From CAYGEY01 sp964349065 (lineage in GTDB: Bacteria > Patescibacteriota > Gracilibacteria > 1-14-2-50-48-13): a stretch of 40,607 nt of DNA. The notes under the pieces are model-generated. The model made no database searches and was not told the origin of the DNA. It saw nothing but the letters and a program-made list of their open reading frames with translations. This document shows positions 19,601-26,564 of the stretch, piece by piece (position 1 is the stretch's first letter; every line of letters starts with the position of its first letter). A program made the translations under genes and the position numbers. The DNA lies in the NCBI GenBank assembly GCA_964349065.1, contig CAYGEY010000007.1, forward strand, positions 1-40,607. Reading direction: 5' to 3'.

Positions 19601-22313
19601 TTTCTTTGATAATAAAGCGCCTGATATCTCAGCAGGCTACAGAACAAGTTTCATTGATAATAAAGTAACAATATCTTTTGATGCAATTGCGGATGACTCT
19701 TTTCCTGTACAAATCATTGCAAAAAGAATAAAAAAAGACGGATCAGAAGAAAATCTTGCACCATCAGTTGCACAGATAGAGAGTATCAATAAGGGAGATA
19801 AACAGGATATAATTATCCCCGCAGATATTGCCACAACAAAGACGGTTATAGTGCAGTTCAAAGATAGCGTGAAAACGCTTAGTTCATCTGATACTATTAT
19901 TGATAGTTCCAATATACTTCAGAAAAGTTTTGGTGGGGACTTCGAGGTATCAATAGTACGAGGTGTTGGTCTTAGTAATGAGTCCTTGGAGCTTAGTTAT
20001 GCTCTTCCTGCAGGGAGTCTCGTATCTGCATACAAAGATATTCAATCAATTGTAGATGGTCCGTATGGAAGAAATGAAAGTGTACCTATGATACCCAAAG
20101 CGATTATTACTTCAACAGGACTGATTGGTAAAATAACAAATCCACTGAAAGGGATGTACTCTATAAAGACTGTTTTGACGAAAGCAGATGGAAGTATTTC
20201 TGAGTTGTTTTCTTCATATACTCTTGATGAAGATATTGTTTCACCAAATGCGGAAATTTTAGGATTTGCCGGGGACAGTGCGACGAAAGTGGTAAAGTTA
20301 CCTACAGAAAATACATATGTTATTTCTACCACTAAACCATCAGTAGGATTGCAATATGTGCTACATCCTGAATTTGAAAATAGTGCAAAGACAATCTATG
20401 ATGAGAATCTACCAATAAAGTTGCGAGTCGTTGGAATGACGACAAATCCACTTGAAAAAGAATTAGTAGCTGTAGATGATACAGGAACAGGTGACAAAAC
20501 CGGTACTTTTGACATTCCGTTTGTAACCGAAAAAGAATACAATACCACAATTAATTTTATAGATAATATCGGTAATACAAAGTCTGCGATTGTGAAAATA
20601 ATAAAAGATAATTCTAAGCCGAATGCTGTATTTGATGTAACTCAAAATTCTCTTCCGATTATTGTGCAGAGCATAGCAGCAAAAGAGCCTTCCGGGCAAA
20701 CAGCGTACGTAACTGCTGATCTTACAAATATTAATATTGTTACTACCATAGATAATGAAAGTCTACCGGTGATTACTGAAATAAGCATGAAAAAGTTTGG
20801 AACAACTGATGTAATAAGTGGTTCTGCAACAGAAAGTACTACTTCAGGAATCCAAAAAATTACATACACACTTCCGACTCTTGAAAAAGATACCCTTTAT
20901 CAAATAACATTGAAGGTGAAAGATATTGTTGGTAATGAGACCGGCAAAGATATGTTCATCCGCACAGATCTGACTGCACCGACAATTACAGGGAAAATCG
21001 ATTTCGCAAATGAATCAAGATTATCGCCGACTCCTTTGATTGGGACAGTGGATGATTTTTCGACCATTATGTATACACTTTCTGAAGATGGATTAACTAT
21101 TAAAACCGGTGAAGTAATAGGAAATAGTGTTACCATCCCTGATGGGACATATGCAAAACTTGCAATTACCTTTACAGACGCAGTTGGAAATAGAACTGCA
21201 TTGCAGAACATTGATCATTTTGTACATATTGATAGCACGAAACCTACCATTAAAGATCCGTTCTGGACACCTACACAAGCATATACAACAGGGACAGGGC
21301 TGACTCTCAAAGCTACTCTTTCAGATACTGATAGTCAAAAACTTAACTATGAAGTACGACAAGACGGCATTCCTCTTTCCACTGGATCGGTCTTAAAGGC
21401 AGGATATACTGCGCCAATTGATTTTAATCTAGTGGAACTTATTCCTAATAGAATTCAAACCATTTCGTTAGTTGTAACGGATGAGCTAGGGAATACCGAG
21501 AGTATCTCAAGACTCATCGCACATGACCTATTAGCGCCATTTGTCTCAGATATTACATATGAGGTCAATACGACTTCAGATAGAACAACTTGGACATTTG
21601 TGGTTACAGATAGTCTTAAAACTCCATTGAAGGTGCCATTCGTAACTATTATCAATAGTACAACAGGTGAAAAGTTTCCTGCGACGACGACAGAGAAAAT
21701 AAATGGTACCGGCACCGGAACATATCTTTCTAGCAGTGATTTTGCAGTGAAGCCAGGTCACAAATATCAATTATCTACTACAGTGTCAGATGTTTTAGAC
21801 AATGCTCAGACACTTACGAGCACAGGATATGTACTCAAAGAACAGTCATATGTAGATAACCTCAATCCGTTGTTAAATGGTCCTTCGATAGTAGCTCTTC
21901 CTATTTCAGGTAGCACAATAAAAGTATCTGCACTTTTAGGAGGAAATATTATTTGTGATAAAGTGACTCTCACCAGGGGTGAAAAAATAATTATTGAAAA
22001 TCTGGCAAAAGCATGTGGAAAAGAAAAGCTACCGATTGGATCATACATCTTTAGAATTTTCGACGGAACGAAATCATATGATATTGCTTATTCAATCACT
22101 CCTTACTGGTTTGATGAAAAAGGAGATATCAATGGAGATGGTATATTTGGAGGAATCTCCGACAGCAAGTTGCTTCAAATTGAAAAGCGTAAGAATCCTG
22201 CAGGATTTGTAGCAACATACGCATCACTCAAAGATGTTCTCACAAAAATCGAATCCCTCATTAAAAACAATATCTCATCTAATTATGTTTCATTCATAAA
22301 AGAAACTCTCTAA
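16611..22313 (+). CDS. Giant secreted Ig-repeat protein with dockerin-like C-terminus (unit 2)
   Basis: 1900 aa, the largest gene here. A signal peptide (hydrophobic core about 13-32, AGA or ATG cleavage region) is followed by roughly a dozen Ig-like domains. At least nine domain boundaries show the D-x-x-x-P type linker (IDNTQPQINI, IDKTTPTVTS, FDTLAPIV, FDNKAPDIS, DNSKPNAVF, TDLTAPTITG, IDSTKPTIKD, HDLLAPFVSD). One domain repeats the cysteine pair CTDTESGC. The end has the conserved beta module (LPIGSYIFRIFDG, ITPYWFD) and the loop DINGDGIFGGISD (1839-1851), as in units 1 and 3. It probably forms a long rod on the cell surface, docked through its C-terminus onto the SLH protein encoded 31 bases downstream (inference). 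No enzyme domain is recognised. Confidence 0.85.
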   Translation: MRFQSMFTKIKAVGAWGLISSMLVVMAQMAGATGYSVTNGGNQDFGLGGGNSTMFTISSAYQAYWPYSNGKFNLSSDTGLLGVWNGSTIDFPKLLNTTSYQLALVFINTSCPSCAAYTVNTFSAKCTEGCSSMTTCHVGVLDTPVYSSLYLSNRITFPAGTFDISAPSQRMKYYPDNNTCTDSPNARTIIYGEKPNTAPTVNSMEVNAGAANVYGNSSNQTNVKVAFSVSDAETAPSSLTCTLSTNGGGATNVGCLSPVSYNIPAGIGSKNLTLTVSDGSLSGSQSKSITVVDSTAGYVDLGLPACSSLAGAGYTATMSNIQVYSPSAVTFEITPNATFTSLIATHPSMNTFRFAYHHQNDAYPVDFNSWQTVSGTLVSGKYVFTINSFPTRPYTLKDTSNVDSSTIIPDTIYIINEGLRADTSIGSNMPCGMAPVNTSNLITKIDNTQPQINIPTPPKNMSWKNIDIPSFNITCTDTESGCSEMKYALTDLENCDDTSVTYSTCSSLDSCVVPAETDHKNLCIKGRDISGNNVFPTNKTEIKIDKTTPTVTSIILKDSFGRILSQKSGVYYSNDTTLTATVSASDSLSGFASGLCTFGGVVFGCTGDVNKTGLTIGTNIVSLKIKDLAGNTLPDIQKTVIVENITPTLSKSMTLVKDETSRKITLSLPIATDDNGIDYFEIVAKHGSDKEMLANSNLINVSTNLFTQNGSVIILPTGGTTPTEIVIKDMKVKDIIGSQYNYDITLNVYDLAGNVKSQTISGLKFDTLAPIVQTEQLFADGSISSPYRVGADSVLQFTVTATEKSNSSDGSSQVPLTLSDLSFDTGTYPFEVKEMCDGMAKDTSCSIAAKVPGIPDTSAAKEATFKLYDTAGNEKLLSFFIRKNTSKPKTTGSFAIQTSFDGVHMNTNQIKVTLKGIDEQDNEGLRVIVKYTASDGSKIQIVEKATNIGGEYSFSETLNNLIYGSSNLTFEITDLYGNSLVDSVGSSVAVSALEKTIFFDNKAPDISAGYRTSFIDNKVTISFDAIADDSFPVQIIAKRIKKDGSEENLAPSVAQIESINKGDKQDIIIPADIATTKTVIVQFKDSVKTLSSSDTIIDSSNILQKSFGGDFEVSIVRGVGLSNESLELSYALPAGSLVSAYKDIQSIVDGPYGRNESVPMIPKAIITSTGLIGKITNPLKGMYSIKTVLTKADGSISELFSSYTLDEDIVSPNAEILGFAGDSATKVVKLPTENTYVISTTKPSVGLQYVLHPEFENSAKTIYDENLPIKLRVVGMTTNPLEKELVAVDDTGTGDKTGTFDIPFVTEKEYNTTINFIDNIGNTKSAIVKIIKDNSKPNAVFDVTQNSLPIIVQSIAAKEPSGQTAYVTADLTNINIVTTIDNESLPVITEISMKKFGTTDVISGSATESTTSGIQKITYTLPTLEKDTLYQITLKVKDIVGNETGKDMFIRTDLTAPTITGKIDFANESRLSPTPLIGTVDDFSTIMYTLSEDGLTIKTGEVIGNSVTIPDGTYAKLAITFTDAVGNRTALQNIDHFVHIDSTKPTIKDPFWTPTQAYTTGTGLTLKATLSDTDSQKLNYEVRQDGIPLSTGSVLKAGYTAPIDFNLVELIPNRIQTISLVVTDELGNTESISRLIAHDLLAPFVSDITYEVNTTSDRTTWTFVVTDSLKTPLKVPFVTIINSTTGEKFPATTTEKINGTGTGTYLSSSDFAVKPGHKYQLSTTVSDVLDNAQTLTSTGYVLKEQSYVDNLNPLLNGPSIVALPISGSTIKVSALLGGNIICDKVTLTRGEKIIIENLAKACGKEKLPIGSYIFRIFDGTKSYDIAYSITPYWFDEKGDINGDGIFGGISDSKLLQIEKRKNPAGFVATYASLKDVLTKIESLIKNNISSNYVSFIKETL

Positions 22314-22344
22314 AAAACTACAAACAAAACTAAAACCAAACAAC

Positions 22345-24747
22345 ATGAATCTCACAAATTATCTACAAAACAGAAAGAAAGAAACGGGAATTATCGCAGG
22401 AGCTATACTTCTTGCAATTCTTTTGTTCTTCACACCGTTGTTTGATTTTCTAAAATCAAGTTTATTGCAGACACAATTTGTACAAAAGGACGCAGGACTG
22501 TATATGGGATACAACGTAGAGACAGCTTCTTCCGGGACAGTACTTCGTGCTGGAACAGGAGTACTATTAACTTCTGACTCTCATTATTATACAACAGCAA
22601 CGGGAACAACGCTTCGGGTGGAAGTGTACTCTGCAACAGGAACAGGCAGTTATCTCGCAGATTCAATCTCCGGAGTGATGATGATTGAAACACCAGAAGT
22701 AGCAGAATTTGCAGGTAGTTTAGAGAGCATATTGCTTACTGGGGATTATTATAACACTGATACGGGCGCGACTCTACTTTCTACAGATAGTAGTGGAAAA
22801 CAACAATTGAAATTCTCTGTAGATAGAGTCGCTGGTGACTTTGCAAAGCCGTATCAACATGTATTCACTTTGGATCTCAAAGTCAAACCGGGGAAAGATG
22901 ATAAATCTGATGTGAAGCTTTCCGTTCAAAATATTCGACTTTTAAAATCAGAGGATTTGACGGACACCTCAAAACTTTCCGTTTATTTGACTGATTCTAC
23001 GCCGAATGTAACGAAAGAGGATCTCATAATAAAACCAAGCGGAAATATAATGAAAGAAGCTGTGACAAAGGATGCAACTGATGGATCAATGACAGTAGTC
23101 CGTACTCTGTATGACACTGCTAATAAAAAGTTACAAGAAGAAATACTTGTATATGACAAAGGTGGTGTAAAGAAGTTTGAAACAGCAAGGGCATTTTATG
23201 ATAATGGCATAATGAAGCAGGAAATTGTCGCACAAATGAATGATTCCGGTATGCAGTTTATAAAACTGACCATCAAGGATTATGATGATACAGGTAAATT
23301 GCTCAGAACAACAACTCGTGAATTTGATCCTGTTTCCGGTGACCTCTTAAAAGAATTTATAACTCTTGCAGACGGTAGTACCATGGAGAAATGGTATGAA
23401 AACGGAAAGCTTGCAAAATCGATAATTACGAATCCTGATGGTTCAAAAGAAGTGCGAGAATATGCATATAACCCTGATGGGTCGTACAGTGTTGTAATAA
23501 CAAAAATATTTACTGACGGTACACTTTCTCGGGTAAAACAATATTATGATAAAAATGACGTCTTTCTGAGAGAAGAAGTCATTTCTAGCCGAGAGGCAAC
23601 GAATGCAGAAACAATACTTATTTCTGAAGACAAGAGATTTAAAGCTACTATACCTGCAGGTTCAGCTCATGTGGATACGGTATTTAGTTTAGTGAGAACA
23701 ACAAAACCGTTTCTTGTTACAGAAAATATGGGTACCTTGGCATTAGATGGATACGCGGTAAAAGCAGTGTCATCAACCGTAACGGGAGGCACAGGAACAT
23801 TATTGTCTGAATTGTTATTACCATATACAGTACGAATAGCATACGAGGATTCTGTACTGCCAAAGCCACCAAGTGGTATGATGTACAGCGCTGATATATA
23901 TCAATTTGAACCAAAATTGATGAAATGGATGCGACTTAAAACAAATTTTCTTGGGGGAAATCTTATAGAAACTACAACAAATAAGACAGGACTCTTTACT
24001 GTATTCGCCACACTTACTGCCATCCCGACTCAGACATTTGTGAGTGGATCTGGTGGCTCTGGAGGAGGATTTACGCCGCCAAGTGAAAAGACAACTGTAA
24101 GTCCGATTCATTCTGCGTCAGTTGCAGAAGTGAAAAAAACCTCATCTGAGTGTAGGATGGATACAACAACTCCTGCAACGAAATTCAAGGATGTGAATAA
24201 CCATTGGAGTGCAATGTATGTATGTCTTTTAACTGCAAGAGGTGCTATCTCAGGATATGCTGATGGGACATTTCAACCTGATAGACAAGTATCAAGAGCA
24301 GAATTAGTAAAAATTATCTTAGTTGCATCTGGAGTAAATGTTCCAAAAGCTGTTCCTTCAACAAGTTTCACTGATGTCCATACTGATAATTGGTTCGCTC
24401 CATATGTTGAAACAGCAAAACGTGCAGGATTTATAGAGGGATACAAAGACGGGACGTTTCGTCCATATGCTAATGTCAATAGGGCAGAGGCGTTAAAAAT
24501 CATTTTAATGGGTTCAGGTGTATATAAGCAAAAGGATTTTGATGAAGAAAAAATAGCCCAGGCAAATGATGGAGACCTTGTTGCAGAATTTAGAGATGTA
24601 CTGGAAAGTAGTTGGTTTGCTCACTATGTTGGTATTGCGAAAAAAGCGAAAATCCTTTCAGGAAAAGCAGATGGCGCATTCCACGCAGGTGATAATATGA
24701 CGAGAGCAGAAGTGAACAAGGTGGTTGCAATATCATTAGGATTATAA
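22345..24747 (+). CDS. Membrane-tethered cohesin-like SLH protein (unit 2)
   Basis: 800 aa, paralogue of the 13704 and 26565 products. The membrane segment (about 14-34) lacks a cleavage site. The shared motif follows (DAGLYMG... GTGVLLTSDS, about 50-76), then the cohesin-like region (about 88-222). YwqK/MORN-like repeats are clearest in this member (about 240-412; FYDNGIMKQEI, YENGKLAKSII, YYDKNDVFLREE). A ZU5-like domain (about 425-560), a Ser/Gly linker (SGSGGSGGGF, about 567-576) and three SLH motifs (about 610-800; ISGYADGTFQPDRQVSRAEL, EGYKDGTFRPYANVNRAEA) complete it. The leader is A/C-rich, almost without G, and has no Shine-Dalgarno, so expression probably depends on the unit-2 promoter. 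I infer that it is the surface receptor for the 1900-aa partner. Confidence 0.83.
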   Translation: MNLTNYLQNRKKETGIIAGAILLAILLFFTPLFDFLKSSLLQTQFVQKDAGLYMGYNVETASSGTVLRAGTGVLLTSDSHYYTTATGTTLRVEVYSATGTGSYLADSISGVMMIETPEVAEFAGSLESILLTGDYYNTDTGATLLSTDSSGKQQLKFSVDRVAGDFAKPYQHVFTLDLKVKPGKDDKSDVKLSVQNIRLLKSEDLTDTSKLSVYLTDSTPNVTKEDLIIKPSGNIMKEAVTKDATDGSMTVVRTLYDTANKKLQEEILVYDKGGVKKFETARAFYDNGIMKQEIVAQMNDSGMQFIKLTIKDYDDTGKLLRTTTREFDPVSGDLLKEFITLADGSTMEKWYENGKLAKSIITNPDGSKEVREYAYNPDGSYSVVITKIFTDGTLSRVKQYYDKNDVFLREEVISSREATNAETILISEDKRFKATIPAGSAHVDTVFSLVRTTKPFLVTENMGTLALDGYAVKAVSSTVTGGTGTLLSELLLPYTVRIAYEDSVLPKPPSGMMYSADIYQFEPKLMKWMRLKTNFLGGNLIETTTNKTGLFTVFATLTAIPTQTFVSGSGGSGGGFTPPSEKTTVSPIHSASVAEVKKTSSECRMDTTTPATKFKDVNNHWSAMYVCLLTARGAISGYADGTFQPDRQVSRAELVKIILVASGVNVPKAVPSTSFTDVHTDNWFAPYVETAKRAGFIEGYKDGTFRPYANVNRAEALKIILMGSGVYKQKDFDEEKIAQANDGDLVAEFRDVLESSWFAHYVGIAKKAKILSGKADGAFHAGDNMTRAEVNKVVAISLGL

Positions 24748-24753
24748 AAATGT

Positions 24754-26520
24754 ATGGAAATAATACCTAAAGTAAGGAGGCTCGGGTTTCTCCTAATAAT
24801 GTTAGGAGCGGCCATTTTACTTGGTATTCTCGTTAGTAGATTTTCGACTCTTTTTGTTCATGCAGCTGTTCCCGATTCTGGGTATGAATGGACAGTGCAA
24901 ACACAAACTGGTTGTACCTTTGATGTAGACACCCCTGATGGATTACAAGTGGTTGAAAAAAGAGATATATCGATATTTCCAAAGTTTAATTTTCCAACAC
25001 TGGCTAATGGAAGAACTCTCATTGCAAGATTATATGATGAAAATAAAAATTTTATAACTCAGTGTGGAGGAGTATTTAGTACAAATGATTATTCATGCCC
25101 GATTGTAATCAAAGATATTGATAAGACGACAAAATATTCTATTGTCGGTTTTATTACAGCAAATGCTCAAGATAGAGCAGACGGGAAACCATATATCATA
25201 GGCGCATGCGGCAGTACGGCAAAAAAAGATTTTATCATTACTAAGCTAACAGCAACAACCCCAATGCAGGTACAAATATCACAGATTGACGGTGTGAAAG
25301 AGGCATTATCTGTTCAAAATACTTTTGCAGGTACTCCGATCTCATTTAAGGCCAGTATTCGTTCTGATTTTATACTTGATGAATGCTATCTAAAAGATAG
25401 TGCAGGCAATCTTGCCATGACATATAGTCGAGAAGAATGCCGTAATATAATGACAGGAAAAAGTCTGGAAATATCTCCGTATAAATTAAAAAACTTTGGA
25501 GTGAATACATTCACTTTGTTTGTGAAAAATATGGTTGGACAGAGTGCCGAGACCACATTTTCATTTTCTACAGATTTGAGGTTACCCACTCCTCGATTGA
25601 TAAAAATGGAGTTGCCGAAGGACACTCCTGCTCCTAGCCCCGTTTGTAACAGTCCGACACCTGACTGTTTGTATGGTCCGTTTTTGGTAGCAGTGGGCTC
25701 TAGTTTTCGAGAGGTTCCGGATACATCCGCTCAGACTGTAGACCGCGTTGCATTGGTTTGTTATCCGGGAGAAAGCTCGTGTATTGGCGGTAAAACAGCT
25801 CTATTACTGGACTCAAATGCAACATCATGTGCATCGATACCGGATACCGATTACGTTTCATGCACTTTAACTAGTGATCCAAGCGGTTGTTATGTAAACA
25901 AGATATTGGATATCAATGCCCTCCGAGGTAAGGTGCTGACTCTTTGTGGAAAGGTCTTAAACAAAGCTGGTATGATCGTTTACACAGATTTGTTGAAAAT
26001 TAATTTCGGAAGCACAACCTCAACTGGAACAACTCTTCCGGGCACAGAAGTTTCTACTCCCACTCTGGATGTCTATGAATATGTTGTTTTTGATACACCA
26101 TATTCATTAAAAGTAAGCGGTTTTATGAAAGTAACACTGACAGGTAAAGGTAAGAAATATATCCTGGATAATGAAAAAGTGAGTGACAAGATCTCTCTGA
26201 GAAAAATATTAGCTGATATGCAAATTATAGGAGTTCTACCATTTGCTAAAGTTCCTATTGGACAATATTCATTGAAATTGGAGGCAAAAGACGGAACAAT
26301 GTTTGAATTACCGATCCAGGTTCCGCCATTTTACTTTGATCCATATGGAGACATAAATGGTGATGGCAAGGGGTTTGATATGACAGACCGAGTTTTATTT
26401 TTGAATGGAATAGATAGTGGAGTATATTCCAAAGATACAGAAGCACCTATGAAAAATTTGTTACAATCATCATTTTTCCTGAGAGGCCAGAGTTGGTTCA
26501 AAGACATGATCCGGGGTTGA
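24754..26520 (+). CDS. Secreted protein with dockerin-like C-terminus (unit 3)
   Basis: 588 aa, the smallest of the three partners. The signal segment (about 9-36) ends VHAA. Residues about 40-450 are beta-rich with about a dozen cysteines, which suggests disulfide-stabilised Ig-like domains. The conserved C-terminal module follows (VPIGQYSLKLEAKDG, VPPFYFD), then the loop DINGDGKGFDMTD (533-545) and a 43-residue tail. The start lies six bases after the stop of the unit-2 SLH gene, so units 2 and 3 are probably read through on one transcript. The stop is TGA, one of several showing that UGA is not reassigned. No catalytic domain is recognised. Confidence 0.83.
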   Translation: MEIIPKVRRLGFLLIMLGAAILLGILVSRFSTLFVHAAVPDSGYEWTVQTQTGCTFDVDTPDGLQVVEKRDISIFPKFNFPTLANGRTLIARLYDENKNFITQCGGVFSTNDYSCPIVIKDIDKTTKYSIVGFITANAQDRADGKPYIIGACGSTAKKDFIITKLTATTPMQVQISQIDGVKEALSVQNTFAGTPISFKASIRSDFILDECYLKDSAGNLAMTYSREECRNIMTGKSLEISPYKLKNFGVNTFTLFVKNMVGQSAETTFSFSTDLRLPTPRLIKMELPKDTPAPSPVCNSPTPDCLYGPFLVAVGSSFREVPDTSAQTVDRVALVCYPGESSCIGGKTALLLDSNATSCASIPDTDYVSCTLTSDPSGCYVNKILDINALRGKVLTLCGKVLNKAGMIVYTDLLKINFGSTTSTGTTLPGTEVSTPTLDVYEYVVFDTPYSLKVSGFMKVTLTGKGKKYILDNEKVSDKISLRKILADMQIIGVLPFAKVPIGQYSLKLEAKDGTMFELPIQVPPFYFDPYGDINGDGKGFDMTDRVLFLNGIDSGVYSKDTEAPMKNLLQSSFFLRGQSWFKDMIRG

Positions 26521-26546
26521 ACATGTCTTACATATTGTGGTATAAT
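26517..26546 (+). promoter_or_regulatory. Internal promoter before the unit-3 SLH gene
   Basis: TTGAAC (26517-26522, overlapping the TGA stop of the previous gene), an 18-base spacer and an extended -10 TGGTATAAT (hexamer 26541-26546, perfect). The predicted start site is only about 12 bases from the ATG at 26565, giving a very short leader. Confidence 0.6.
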
Positions 26547-26564
26547 AAACTGAAAACAAAAAAC

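Noticed and set aside
26493..26564. Longer N-terminus of the unit-3 SLH protein starting at 26493
   Set aside because: It would overlap the previous gene, add a polar tail before the membrane segment, and place the start upstream of the promoter at 26517-26546.
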